Source: DATAGF01 sp963813355 (GTDB lineage Bacteria > Actinomycetota > Thermoleophilia > Miltoncostaeales > Miltoncostaeaceae). From it: a stretch of DNA of 64,000 nt. The stretch spans positions 1 to 64,000 of the forward strand of contig CAWEYS010000023.1 in NCBI GenBank assembly GCA_963813355.1. The letters run 5' to 3'. Below, piece after piece: positions 34,114-45,292 of the stretch (position 1 is its first letter; every line of letters begins with the position of its first letter). The position numbers and the translations under genes are program-made. The notes under the pieces were generated by a model. It was given only the letters and a program-made list of their open reading frames with translations, made no database searches and had not been told where the DNA came from.

Positions 34114-35269
34114 ATGGCCGCGTCGCTCGCGGATGTGCTGGTCCTGATGCACGGCGCCGACCTGCGCTTCGGCTCGGTGCGGATGGTCGTGCGCGAGTGG
34201 TCGCACTACGAGCGGCTCCACCGTGCCTGGACCCGCGCGGAGGCCGGGTCCTCCCTCGGCGCCAGCATTACGGTCTTCGGCGCCTGCGAGCCGGGCGAGC
34301 CCCCGCCGGAGGAGGGCACCGAGCGGACCCGCGTGTGGTGGCTCAAGCCGGACCACGTCCGGCTGGAGCACGACGACGGCGGGGACGGTACGCGCGTCGA
34401 GGTCGCCGCCGGTCCCCGCTGGTGGAGCTGGGCCCCGGAGTGGGGGGCGACCTCGAACGAGGAGGACCCGGAGGTGCGCAGCGGCGCCCAGCAGGCGCCG
34501 TTCCCGCAGCTGCTCCAGCCCGAGCTGCTCCTCTCGGCGCTGCGGCTCGAGATCGTCGGGTCCGGGCTCCAGGCCGGACGGCGCGCGATCGCCCTGCGCG
34601 GCGTCCCCAGGCGGCGGGGCGACCACGCCGAGATGCTCGCGCGGCTCGCGGGCGGGGCGGACGCCCACGACCTGATGGTGGACGCCGAGCGCGGCATCCT
34701 CCTCCGGGTCGCCTCCGAGATCGACGGCGAGCCGTTCGCGATCACCGAGGTCGAGGAGGTCGCCTTCGACGAGCGCGTTCGGGCCGGAGACGTTCGCCAT
34801 CGAGCTGCCGCCGGGCGAGTCATTCCGCCCGCTGCACGGGCCCGCCCCGGCGCACGTGACGCTCGACGAGGCGGCCCGGCGGGCCCCCTTCACGGTGCTG
34901 GCCCCGGCGCGGGTCCCCCACGGGGCGGAGGTCCAGGTCAGCCTCGTCGAGGCCTCGGAGCGCCCGCCGATCGCGACCCAGGTCCACATCGCCTTCCACG
35001 TCGCGCGCGGCGGCTTCGTGGTGAGCATGACCCAGACCGCGGTCGGCGACGCCGAGGACGACGGCCTGGTCGGCGTCGGCGAGCTGGTGGAGCGCGACGG
35101 CCGGGCGGTCCACGTCTACCAGGAGGGCGATGAGCGGCAGCTCGAGGCCGAGCACCTCGGCACGCACGTCCGGATGTTCAGCCAGTCGATGCCCACCGAC
35201 GTCCTGATCGACCTCATGCTGTCGCTCGAGCCCGCCCCGACGGAGCCTCCGCGGCTCGTCGCCCCCTAG
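34114..35269 (+). CDS. LolA/RseB-like protein, frameshifted
   Basis: ATG 34114, 9 bases behind GATAAT. Read in two frames it is about 385 residues. The first part (VRMVVREWSHYERLHRAW, WWLKPDHVRLEHDDGGD, GRRAIALRGVPRR) has the beta-rich look of LolA/MucB lipoprotein-localisation domains. At about 34779 one extra base moves the frame to FGPETFAIELPPGESFRPLH and a C-terminal domain VTLDEAARRAPFTVLAPARV ... FSQSMPTDVLIDLMLSLEP. No signal peptide or membrane helix is visible, so it may act in the cytoplasm. The frameshift may be real or a sequence error. Confidence 0.65.
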
Positions 35270-35298
35270 CGAACAGGTGTTCGTAGCCGTGCTAGAAT
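35270..35298 (+). promoter_or_regulatory. LexA SOS box and promoter
   Basis: CGAAC-AGGT-GTTCG (35270-35283) fits the Gram-positive LexA box CGAAC-RNRY-GTTYG. A TAGAAT -10 follows at 35293-35298. The box covers the -35 zone (17 bp from CGAACA to TAGAAT), the ideal place for repression. It starts one base after the preceding stop codon and faces the small winged-helix gene. Confidence 0.75.
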
Positions 35299-35344
35299 AG
35301 TCGGCGTTTGCGGGGATTGTGCGACGAGGCGGAGGGCGAGGGCG

Positions 35345-35669
35345 ATGCGAGTGACGAGGCGGGGGTTCCGGAGGGCTCGGCCGGAGGCGCGGTGGACCGC
35401 GGCCGACCTGGCCGAGGTGGTCAACGCGGTGCTGCGGACGTCTCCGGACGTGCTGTGGAGCGCCGACGACCTGCGCGGGCGGCTGGCGTTCGGGCAGGAG
35501 GGCGGCGGGCCGGCCGCGTCCTCGGTGCGCGAGGCGCTCGGGGCGCTGGAGCGCGCCGGCCAGGGCCGAGCGGGTCGAGGTCTGGGGCCGGGTCGGCTGG
35601 GGCGGCACGCGGCACGCCTACCGGGCGCGCCGGGCGGGGGCCCAGGGGCGCCTGCCGATCGCGGCCTGA
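35345..35669 (+). CDS. SOS-controlled winged-helix protein, frameshifted
   Basis: ATG 35345 opens MRVTRRGFRRARPEARWTAA DLAEVVNAVLRTSP, then VLWSADDLRGRLAF and SSVREALGALERAG, a small helix-turn-helix/winged-helix pattern. At GGG 35563-35565 one extra base moves the frame to AERVEVWGRVGWGGTRHAYR, then ARRAGAQGRLPIAA and TGA 35667-35669, which completes a sensible wing and tail (about 107 residues). The LexA box upstream says it is induced by DNA damage. I do not recognise a named family. Confidence 0.55.
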
Positions 35670-35760
35670 GCAGGGGATCGAAGGGTCCCGCACCGGACGG
35701 ATCCCCCGGCCGGTGCTATCGTGGACGTCCCGCGAGGGGACGATGACGGCGGCGACGGGA

Positions 35761-35785
35761 GGTGGGTGACGAACCCACCTTTTTT
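35761..35785 (+). terminator. intrinsic terminator/attenuator before rimP
   Basis: GGTGGGT, GACGA loop, ACCCACC, then six T: a textbook Rho-independent terminator, 36 bp before the rimP start and downstream of a possible promoter (TGCTATCGT, about 35714). Since the next genes are rimP-nusA, it probably works as an attenuator; NusA itself modulates pausing and termination. Confidence 0.75.
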
Positions 35786-35821
35786 GTGTGCGGGGGGCGC
35801 CGCCCGGAGGAGGTCAACCCG

Positions 35822-36271
35822 ATGAGTGCCCAAGGAGACATCGAGCGCCGGGTGGTCGGCGCGCTGGCGCAGGCCATGCCGGAGGTCGACCTGCTCGAGC
35901 TGAGCGTTCTGCCCGCCCAGGGCGGCACGCTCCGCCTGGTGGTCGACCACCCGGACGGGGTGGACCACGGCGTCTGCGCGGACGTCACGCGGGTCCTCGA
36001 CGACGCCGGGCTCCTCGACGACTACGGGGCCGAGGTCTGGTCCCCCGGGCCCGAGCCGCCGCTCCGCACGCCGGAGCACTTCCGGCGGGCCGTGGGCCGG
36101 CGGGTGAAGGTGCGGGCGGAGGCCGCCGGTGGCAGGCGCTCGTTTACGGGTACCCTTGTGGAGGCCGACGACCGCTCCCTGCGGCTCTCGCTGGGGGACG
36201 CGGAGGTGGAGATACCGCTCTCCGAGGTGCGCAGGGCGCGTGCCCTCGAGACCACGGAGGCGGCGGGATGA
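35822..36271 (+). CDS. rimP: ribosome maturation factor RimP
   Basis: 149 residues from ATG 35822 behind GGAGG. N-terminal domain DLLELSVLPAQGGTLRLVVD HPDGVDHGVCADVTR and C-terminal Sm-like domain FRRAVGRRVKVRAE with FTGTLVEADDRSLRLSL and IPLSEVRRARA. Needed for 30S subunit maturation. First gene of the nusA-infB operon, preceded by the attenuator. Confidence 0.92.
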   Translation: MSAQGDIERRVVGALAQAMPEVDLLELSVLPAQGGTLRLVVDHPDGVDHGVCADVTRVLDDAGLLDDYGAEVWSPGPEPPLRTPEHFRRAVGRRVKVRAEAAGGRRSFTGTLVEADDRSLRLSLGDAEVEIPLSEVRRARALETTEAAG

Positions 36272-36335
36272 CGGCCGGTTGCCGCGCGACGCGGCGCGAA
36301 GGGGCGCACTCCGTCCAGGACGGGAGGACGAACAG

Positions 36336-37700
36336 GTGAACCGAGAGATCATCGAGGCGATCAAGCAGATCGAGCGCGAGAAGGGCATCGACTCCGAGAC
36401 CCTGCTCGTGGCCCTCGAGGACGCCCTCCTGGCCGCGTACAAGAAGACGCCGGACGCCGCCGAGTTCGCGCGGGTCGACATCGACCGTGAGACCGGCGAG
36501 ATGCGGGTGTTCCAGCTCATCCTGCCCGAGGGCGAGGAGCTGCGGACCCTGCCGCGCGAGGAGCCCGAGATCCCCGAGGGCGTCGACCCGGAGGAGTACG
36601 AGCCGCCGCCGCCGGACATCGACTGGGCGGCCTACGAGGACAGCGAGATCCAGGCGATCGACGTCACCCCCGACAACTTCGGCCGCATCGCGGCGCAGAC
36701 CGCCAAGCAGGTCATCCTGCAGCGGATCCGCGAGGCCGAGCGCGAGATGATGTACGAGGAGTACGTCAACCGCGTCGGCGACGTCGTCACGGGGATCATC
36801 CAGCAGTCGGACTCCCGCTACACGCTGGTCAACCTCGGCCGCGTCGAGGCGCTCCTGCCCGAGGGCGAGCAGGTGCACAACGAGCGCTACGACCACGGGG
36901 CGCGCATCAAGGCGGTGATCACCGAGGTCCGCAGCTCCACCAAGGGGCCGCAGGTGATCGTGAGCCGGCGCTCCGACCAGCTCGTGCGCGAGCTCTTCAA
37001 GCTCGAGGTGCCGGAGATGGCCGACGGGCTGGTCGAGATCCGCGGCGTCGCCCGCGAGCCGGGCTGGCGCTCCAAGATCGCCGTCATCTCCCACGTGCAG
37101 GGGGTCGACCCGGTCGGCGCCTGCGTCGGCCCGCGGGGCTCGCGGGTGCGCATGGTCGTGAGCGAGCTCCGGGGCGAGAAGATCGACATCATCCCGTTCA
37201 ACGAGGAGCCGGCGCGCTACGTCGCCAAGGCGCTCTCGCCGGCGCGCGTGCGCGAGGTCCTCGTCGAGGACGAGGCCCGCCAGGCGACGGTGATCGTGCC
37301 CGACGACCAGCTCTCGCTGGCCATCGGCCGCGAGGGGATGAACGCCCGCCTCGCCGCCCGCCTCACCGGCTGGCGGATCGACATCAAGAGCGAGTCGACC
37401 TTCGCCCGCGAGGAGGAGAGCGACGAGTTCGGCGACGAGACGGACGCCGGGGTGTCGCGCTGCGCGGCGATGCTGCGCACGGGCAAGCGCTGCCCGAACG
37501 CCGCGGTGCCGTCCACGCGCTACTGTGCCCTGCCCGCGCACTCGCGGCTCGCCGGGCTGGAGACGAGCCTCGGGCGACCCCTCACGGCCGAGGAGGTCGA
37601 GCAGGCGAGCACCGACAAGGGCTTCGAGCAGATCTCCGAGCTGGCGCCCGCCGCCGTGGCGGCGTCGGGGGACGCCCCGGACGAGGAGGCCGCCGGATAG
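36336..37700 (+). CDS. nusA: transcription factor NusA with zinc-finger-like tail
   Basis: 454 residues from GTG 36336. N-terminal RNA-polymerase-binding domain (REIIEAIKQIEREKGIDSET), S1 domain (GDVVTGIIQQSDSRYTLVNL), and KH1/KH2 (SHVQGVDPVGACVGPRGSRV, DDQLSLAIGREGMNARLAAR). After the KH domains there is an unusual tail from about residue 370: SRCAAMLRTGKRCPNAAVPS then TRYCALPAH. This C-x9-C-x10-C-x4-H pattern resembles small zinc-binding motifs (DUF5763-like GKRC...YC..H). An acidic end follows. Controls pausing, termination and antitermination. Confidence 0.95.
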   Translation: MNREIIEAIKQIEREKGIDSETLLVALEDALLAAYKKTPDAAEFARVDIDRETGEMRVFQLILPEGEELRTLPREEPEIPEGVDPEEYEPPPPDIDWAAYEDSEIQAIDVTPDNFGRIAAQTAKQVILQRIREAEREMMYEEYVNRVGDVVTGIIQQSDSRYTLVNLGRVEALLPEGEQVHNERYDHGARIKAVITEVRSSTKGPQVIVSRRSDQLVRELFKLEVPEMADGLVEIRGVAREPGWRSKIAVISHVQGVDPVGACVGPRGSRVRMVVSELRGEKIDIIPFNEEPARYVAKALSPARVREVLVEDEARQATVIVPDDQLSLAIGREGMNARLAARLTGWRIDIKSESTFAREEESDEFGDETDAGVSRCAAMLRTGKRCPNAAVPSTRYCALPAHSRLAGLETSLGRPLTAEEVEQASTDKGFEQISELAPAAVAASGDAPDEEAAG

Positions 37701-37716
37701 GGGGACGTCAACGACA

Positions 37717-37991
37717 CGCGCCGGACACACGCCGCAGCGCCGCTGCCTCGGCTGCGGGGCGCGGCGTGACAAGCCCGTCCTGGCCCGCTTCGTCGCCGCC
37801 CCGGCGGCGGGTGGGCACGCACTGGTGCGCGACGACCCGGCCCGCCTGGGCGGACGCGGGCTCTACGTGTGCCGGCGGCGGGAGTGCTTCGAGCGGGCGG
37901 TGGCGCGGCGGGGGTTCCAGCGGGGCTCGCGGGTTGCAGGGGAGCTGACGATCGACCCGGCCCTGGGGTCGGCGATCGAGACGGAGGACCG

Positions 37992-38004
<13 letters not shown>
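37717..38004 (+). CDS. ylxR: YlxR (DUF448) RNA-binding protein
   Basis: About 90 residues: RRCLGCGARRDKPVLARFVA, VRDDPARLGGRGLYVCRRRE and CFERAVARRGFQR, the YlxR fold found between nusA and infB in most bacteria. No ATG, GTG or TTG lies in frame between the nusA stop and the conserved region. The start given is only the beginning of sensible sequence, and a non-standard start (ACG codons occur) or a sequence error is possible. The end overlaps the infB start. Confidence 0.85.
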
Positions 38005-40634
<2,630 letters not shown>

Positions 40635-40650
40635 CCCGAGGTCGCACGGG

Positions 40651-40983
40651 GTGGAGTGCGGCCACGTCGGCATCCTGACCGTCGACCTGCACCTGCCCGA
40701 GGGCGCGTCGCTGAAGACCAAGCGCAAGGAGCTCCTGCGCCTGAAGAACGCCCTCGCCAGGCGGTTCTCGTGCGCCGTGTCGGAGGTCGACCACCACGAC
40801 CTCTGGCAGCGGTCGCGGCTCACCCTGGCGATCGTCGGCCGCGAGGCGGGGGAGACCGACGACCGCCTGCTCCAGGCGTCGCGCTTCCTCCACTCGGACG
40901 AGGCCTTCCAGGTGGTGGACGAGGCGCGCGAGCTCATCGCGGTCTCCGGCGAGGCGGGCTGGCGCCGGGAGGCGCCGGCATGA
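40651..40983 (+). CDS. ylxP: YlxP (DUF503) protein
   Basis: 110 residues from GTG 40651: VGILTVDLHLPEGASLKTKR KELLRLKNALARRFSCAVSE, DLWQRSRLTLAIVG. This is the DUF503 family, regularly located between infB and rbfA. Suspected role in ribosome biogenesis, not proved. Overlaps rbfA by 4 bp (ATGA). Confidence 0.9.
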   Translation: MECGHVGILTVDLHLPEGASLKTKRKELLRLKNALARRFSCAVSEVDHHDLWQRSRLTLAIVGREAGETDDRLLQASRFLHSDEAFQVVDEARELIAVSGEAGWRREAPA

Positions 40984-41345
40984 GCCGGCGCGAGCGGAGC
41001 ACCCGCATGCGCCGGGTGGACACGGCGCTGCGCCAGGTGCTGGCCGAGGCGGTCGCGCGCGACCTCTCCGACCCCCGGCTGGGCTTCGTCACGATCACGC
41101 GCGTCGAGGCGACCCAGGACACCCGCGAGGCCAAGGTCTGGTTCAGCACCCTCAGGCCGCGCGAGCGGGCGGCGAGCCAGGAGGCGCTCGAGTCGGCGCG
41201 CGGGCTGCTCCAGGCGCGCGTCGCGACGGAGCTCAAGGCGCGCCACACGCCGCAGCTCACCTTCCACTACGACTCGACCGAGCGGGACGCCGCCCGGCTG
41301 ACCCGGCTCATCGACGAGGTGACGAGCCAGGCGGACGACGCGTGA
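40980..41345 (+). CDS. rbfA: ribosome-binding factor A
   Basis: 121 residues: RMRRVDTALRQVLAEAVARD LSDPRLGFVTITRVEATQDT with the KH-like fold and TPQLTFHYDSTERDAARLTR LIDE end. 30S maturation and cold adaptation. Coupled to ylxP and to the next gene (GTGA overlap). Confidence 0.94.
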   Translation: MSRRERSTRMRRVDTALRQVLAEAVARDLSDPRLGFVTITRVEATQDTREAKVWFSTLRPRERAASQEALESARGLLQARVATELKARHTPQLTFHYDSTERDAARLTRLIDEVTSQADDA

Positions 41346-42352
41346 CCCGGGCGGCCGCCCGGCGGGACGCCTCGCGCGCCGAGGTCGCCGAGGCCCTGGC
41401 CCGACCGGGCGAGCGCCTCGTCGTCACGGCCCACCACAACCCCGACGGCGACGCCATCGGGTCGATGCTCGGCCTCGCCCGGGCGCTGCGGGGCGCCGGC
41501 CAGGACGTCGTGCTCGCCCACCCCGACCCCGAGCCGGTCCCGAGCGACCTGACGTTCCTGATCGGCGACGAGCGCATCGCGCCCACGCTGCCGGCCGACC
41601 TCCCCGAGCGGGTGCTGGTGGCGGTGGACTGCGCCAGCGAGCACCGCCTCTGGCACGAGCCGGTGCACGAGGCGGCCCGCCTGGTCGTCAACATCGACCA
41701 CCACCAGGACAACACCCGCTTCGGCGACCTGAACCTGGTCGAGCCCCTCGCCTCGAGCACCGCCGAGGTGATCGCGGGCGTGATCGCGGCGGCGGGCTGG
41801 CCGCTGACCGCGGGCGTCGCCGGCCCGCTCTACGCCGGCCTCATCACCGACACCGGCCGCTTCGGCTACAGCAACACCCGCCCCGGGGCGCACCGCCTGG
41901 CCGCGGCCCTCATCGAGGCCGGCGTCGACCCCGCGGAGATGTCGCGCCGGCTCTACGAGGAGCAGCCGCTCGACCGCCTCCTGCTGACGGGCCGCGCGCT
42001 CGAGCGCGCCCGCCCCCTGGCGGGCGGGCGCGCCCTGGGGGCGGTCCTCACGCGCGAGGACTTCGCGGCGGCGGGCGGCGACGACACGGAGGGCATCGTC
42101 GAGGCCATGCGCGGAGTGCGGGGCGTCCGCGCCGCCGCCTTCGTGCGCGAGGCCGGCCCCGACGGGGCCTGGCGCGTCTCCCTGCGCACCGCCGACCCGG
42201 CGGTCGACGTGTCGGAGATCGCCCGCCAGGAGGGCGGCGGCGGCCACCGCGCGGCCGCCGGCTTCAGCACCCGGCGCGACCCCGACGAGCTGCTGGAGTG
42301 GATCGGGCGCGAGCTCGAGGCCCGCCTCGACCGCGACGGGGACGATGGCTGA
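41342..42352 (+). CDS. nrnA: DHH phosphoesterase (nanoRNase/pAp phosphatase)
   Basis: 336 residues. DHH-type metal motifs: VVTAHHNPDGDAIGS (HxxPDGD), VAVDCAS, NIDHHQDN (DHH) and TDTGRFGYSNT. C-terminal DHHA1 domain with the GGGG-H motif RQEGGGGHRAAAGF. Degrades short oligoribonucleotides and pAp, or cyclic di-AMP in some relatives. GTG 41342 overlaps rbfA; the end overlaps truB by 8 bp. Confidence 0.92.
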   Translation: MTRAAARRDASRAEVAEALARPGERLVVTAHHNPDGDAIGSMLGLARALRGAGQDVVLAHPDPEPVPSDLTFLIGDERIAPTLPADLPERVLVAVDCASEHRLWHEPVHEAARLVVNIDHHQDNTRFGDLNLVEPLASSTAEVIAGVIAAAGWPLTAGVAGPLYAGLITDTGRFGYSNTRPGAHRLAAALIEAGVDPAEMSRRLYEEQPLDRLLLTGRALERARPLAGGRALGAVLTREDFAAAGGDDTEGIVEAMRGVRGVRAAAFVREAGPDGAWRVSLRTADPAVDVSEIARQEGGGGHRAAAGFSTRRDPDELLEWIGRELEARLDRDGDDG

Positions 42353-43226
42353 GGCCGCCGTGGCCGTCCGCCCCGCGCTCTGGCTCGTCGACAAGCCCGC
42401 GGGGCCGACCTCCCACGACGTGGTCGCCGACGTCCGCCGGCGCCTCGGGCGGGGGGTGAAGGTGGGCCACGCCGGCACCCTCGACCCGTTCGCGACCGGG
42501 CTGCTGGTGGTGCTCGTCGGGCGCGCGACCCGCCTGGCCCCGTGGGTCATCGCCCACGACAAGACCTACCTCGCCACGCTGCGCACCGGCTTCACGTCGG
42601 CGACCGGCGACCCCGAGGGCCCGGTGGAGCCGGCCGGGCCGCCATCCTCGGCCGCGGCGGTCGCGGGCGTGCTGCCGTCGTTCGCCGGCCGCCAGGTCCA
42701 GCGGGTGCCGGCCCTCGCGGCCGTCCGGGTCGACGGCGAGCGCCTCTACCGGCGGGCGCGCCGCGGCGAGGCCGTCGAGGGGCCCGAGCGCGAGATCGAG
42801 GTGCACGAGCTGCGGCTGGCCGAGGACCACGGGGACGGGGTCATGACGCTCGCGGTCCGCTGCTCCGCCGGCACCTACGTGCGGCGGCTGGCGAGCGACA
42901 TCGGCGAGCGCCTCGGCTGCGGCGCGTACCTCACCGCGCTGCGCCGGACGGCCGTCGGGGGCCTGTCGGTGGACGACGCGCTGCCGCCGGACGCCGTCGC
43001 CCCGGGGGGCGGGCTCGACCCCGGCCGGGCGCTGAGCCTGCCGGCGCGCGTCCTGACCGAGCGCGAGATCGCCGTCGTGCGGCACGGGCGCCCGGTGCCC
43101 TTCGGGTCCGCCGCAGCGGACGAGGAGGCGGTCGCCCTCCTGGCGCCCGACGGCCGGCTCGTGGCCGTCGCGCGCCCGGGCAGCGCCGGCCTGCGGCCCG
43201 CGGTGGTGCTGGAGGATCCCTCGTGA
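42345..43226 (+). CDS. truB: tRNA pseudouridine-55 synthase
   Basis: 293 residues. WLVDKPAGPTSHDVVADVRR, the catalytic aspartate in VGHAGTLDPFATGLLVV, KTYLATLRTGFTSATGD and GTYVRRLASDIGERLG. Makes psi-55 in the T loop of tRNAs. A C-terminal PUA-like part (GRPVPFGSAA) is present. Coupled upstream and downstream. Confidence 0.95.
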   Translation: MAEAAVAVRPALWLVDKPAGPTSHDVVADVRRRLGRGVKVGHAGTLDPFATGLLVVLVGRATRLAPWVIAHDKTYLATLRTGFTSATGDPEGPVEPAGPPSSAAAVAGVLPSFAGRQVQRVPALAAVRVDGERLYRRARRGEAVEGPEREIEVHELRLAEDHGDGVMTLAVRCSAGTYVRRLASDIGERLGCGAYLTALRRTAVGGLSVDDALPPDAVAPGGGLDPGRALSLPARVLTEREIAVVRHGRPVPFGSAAADEEAVALLAPDGRLVAVARPGSAGLRPAVVLEDPS

Positions 43227-44188
43227 GGCGCTACCAGTCGCTGGGCGACCTCCCGCTCGGAGGGCCGCGCCGGGTGGTGGCGATCGGGACCTTCGACGGT
43301 GTCCACCTGGGCCACCAGGCCGTCATCCGCCGCTCGATCGAGATCGCCGCCGAGCGCCGCCTGCCGGCGATGGCGCTGACGTTCGAGCCCCAGCCCATCG
43401 CCGTGCTGCGCCCCGAGCTGCGCCCGGCCGTCCTGACGCCGATCGGCCTCAAGAGCCAGCTGATCGAGCGGCTCGGGGTCGATGAGCTCCTGGTGGTGCC
43501 CTTCACCAAGGCGTTCTCACGCATCCGGGCCGAGCGCTTCGCCGAGATGCTGGCCTCGGCGCCGGTGAGCGCGGAGGCCGTGGTGGTCGGCGAGAACTTC
43601 CGCTTCGGCCACGGCGGCGCGGGGACGGTCGCGATGCTGAGCCAGTTCGGCCGCTCGCGCGGCCTGCGGGTGGAGTCGCCCGCGACGGTCACCAGCCCCG
43701 ACGGCAAGCCCATCTCGTCGACCCGCATCCGCCGCCTGGTCGGGACGGGCCAGGTGGCCGAGGTCATCCCCCTGCTGGCGCGGCCCCACTCGGTCGAGGG
43801 CGTCGTCGTCCCCGGCGACCAGCGCGGCCGCGCGATGGGGATCCCGACGGCCAACCTCGAGGTCCCCGGCGACATCGCCCTGCCGAGCCGCGGCGTCTAC
43901 GCGGGGCGGGCCGTGCTCGAGACCGGGCGCAGCGCGGCCGCGATCAACATCGGCGTGGCCCCGACCTTCACGGGGGCCGACGCCCGGGCGACCCTCCGCA
44001 TCGAGGCCTTCCTCCTCGACCACGACGGCAGCGAGATCTACGGCCGCACGATGCGGATCGAGTTCCTCGAGCGGCTGCGCGACGAGCGCCGGTTCGACTC
44101 GACCGACGCCCTGGTCGCGCAGATCACCCAGGACATCGAGCGCACCCGCGAGATCGCCGCCCGCCCGGCCGAGGGCGCCCCCGCCTGA
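43223..44188 (+). CDS. ribF: bifunctional riboflavin kinase/FAD synthetase
   Basis: 321 residues from GTG 43223 (GTGA overlap with truB). FAD synthetase domain AIGTFDGVHLGHQAVIRR, LTFEPQP, VVGENFRFGHGGAG and PISSTRIRRLVGTG. Riboflavin kinase domain with GRAMGIPTANLEVPGDIALP SRGVYAGRA and FLLDHDGSEIYGR. Produces FMN and FAD. Last gene before the CCAATTGGC-rich gap. Confidence 0.96.
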   Translation: MRRYQSLGDLPLGGPRRVVAIGTFDGVHLGHQAVIRRSIEIAAERRLPAMALTFEPQPIAVLRPELRPAVLTPIGLKSQLIERLGVDELLVVPFTKAFSRIRAERFAEMLASAPVSAEAVVVGENFRFGHGGAGTVAMLSQFGRSRGLRVESPATVTSPDGKPISSTRIRRLVGTGQVAEVIPLLARPHSVEGVVVPGDQRGRAMGIPTANLEVPGDIALPSRGVYAGRAVLETGRSAAAINIGVAPTFTGADARATLRIEAFLLDHDGSEIYGRTMRIEFLERLRDERRFDSTDALVAQITQDIERTREIAARPAEGAPA

Positions 44189-44216
44189 GCGGTCCCTCGG
44201 CGCCCCCCGGCGGGCC

Positions 44217-44386
44217 GAATTGTGAACGTGCCAATTGGCCGATGCGCGCGTGGCCAATTGGCCACCTCACCGGATGCCGCTTGGCCAGAGAGGATCGCGG
44301 CCCGCCCCGGGCGGCGCGCCGGGGCCGGATTCGGCACCGCGAATTGTGAAGGTTCCAATTGGCACACCGCGGGCCGGCCAATTGGC
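44217..44386. repeat. paired CCAATTGGC palindromes, locus 1
   Basis: Four copies of CCAATTGGC at 44231, 44254, 44355 and 44378. Within each pair the starts are exactly 23 bp apart. Each pair is preceded by GAATTGTGAA plus SGTK, so two 46-bp units (44217-44262 and 44341-44386) lie 124 bp apart. The second member of each pair is always preceded by GG. This AT-centred palindrome stands out in very GC-rich DNA. The last pair ends about 40 bp before the predicted start of the AraC gene. Confidence 0.85.
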
Positions 44387-44414
44387 ACGCCTGGCCCCGC
44401 GGCCGGGAACGGGC

Positions 44415-44420
44415 TAGCGT
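44415..44420 (+). promoter_or_regulatory. -10 box (TAGCGT) of the AraC-type gene
   Basis: A TANNNT box ending 7 bases before GTG 44428, which supports that codon as a leaderless start. Confidence 0.45.
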
Positions 44421-44427
44421 GACCGGG

Positions 44428-45255
44428 GTGAGCGCGGAGTTCGTGACGGCCGCCCCGCACCCCGCCCTGGCGGGCGAGGTGATCCGCTACACGGGGTACG
44501 CGGAGCGCTCGGCCGCGCCGGTGACCTTCCGCGAGCTGCCCTGCACCTACGTGCCGGTCATCATCGACATGGACGCCGGGTGGAGCATCGCCGACGGCCG
44601 CCGCCCGGACCGCCCCCCGGAGCGGCTGGGATCCTTCGTCGCGGGCCTGACGGACGGCCCGGTGATCGTGAGCCACGGCGGGTCGGCGCGCTGCCTGCAG
44701 GTCGACCTGGCGCCGCTCGCGGCGCGGCGGCTGCTCGGCCTGCCGATGAGCGAGCTGGCGAACCGCTCGGTCTCGCTCGAGGACGTGCTGGGGCCGTCGG
44801 CGTCCGACCTCGCCGGGCGCATCGCCGACGCCCCGGGATGGCCCGAGCGGTTCGCCCTGGTCGAGCGGGCGCTGGCGGCGCGCATCGCCGCGGCGCCGGC
44901 CGTCGACCCCGGCGTGGCGTGGTCGCTCGGGGTGCTGGCGGGGAGCGGCGGGCGGGCCGCGATCGGCGGGCTGGCCGGCGAGCTCGGCTGGAGCCACCGC
45001 CGCCTCATCGCGCGCTTTCGCGACGCCGTCGGGATGCCGCCCAAGCGCGTCGCCCGCATCCTGCGCTTCGAGCGCCTCACCGCGCTGATCGGCGCCGACC
45101 CCGCCCTCGGCTGGGCCCGGGCGGCGGCCGAGTGCGGCTTCGCCGACCAGGCCCACCTCGCGCGCGAGGTGCGCGACCTCGCCGGCGTCACCCCGACGGC
45201 GCTGAGGGCCGACGCCGTCAATTCCGTCCAAGACCGCGCGGAGGACCCGGCCTAG
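44428..45255 (+). CDS. AraC-family regulator
   Basis: 275 residues from GTG 44428. The N-terminal half has the pattern of AraC regulators with a DUF6597-like sensor: LPCTYVPVIIDMDAGWSIAD, GPVIVSHGGSARCLQVDLAP LAARRLLG. C-terminal helix-turn-helix: IGGLAGELGWSHRRLIARFR and ARAAAECGFADQAHLAREVR DLAG. It is followed 37 bp later by a VOC protein, a frequent partner. The paired palindromes lie directly upstream and may be its own operator. Confidence 0.87.
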   Translation: MSAEFVTAAPHPALAGEVIRYTGYAERSAAPVTFRELPCTYVPVIIDMDAGWSIADGRRPDRPPERLGSFVAGLTDGPVIVSHGGSARCLQVDLAPLAARRLLGLPMSELANRSVSLEDVLGPSASDLAGRIADAPGWPERFALVERALAARIAAAPAVDPGVAWSLGVLAGSGGRAAIGGLAGELGWSHRRLIARFRDAVGMPPKRVARILRFERLTALIGADPALGWARAAAECGFADQAHLAREVRDLAGVTPTALRADAVNSVQDRAEDPA

Positions 45256-45292
45256 CCTGGCCCCAGTCTCATCCCACGAGCGAGGAGCCGCG

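Noticed and set aside
44222..44422. Short plus-strand frame over the CCAATTGGC sites
   Set aside because: Repeated PIG/QLA/NWH words come from the palindromes themselves; no start context and no family; an intergenic operator cluster fits better.
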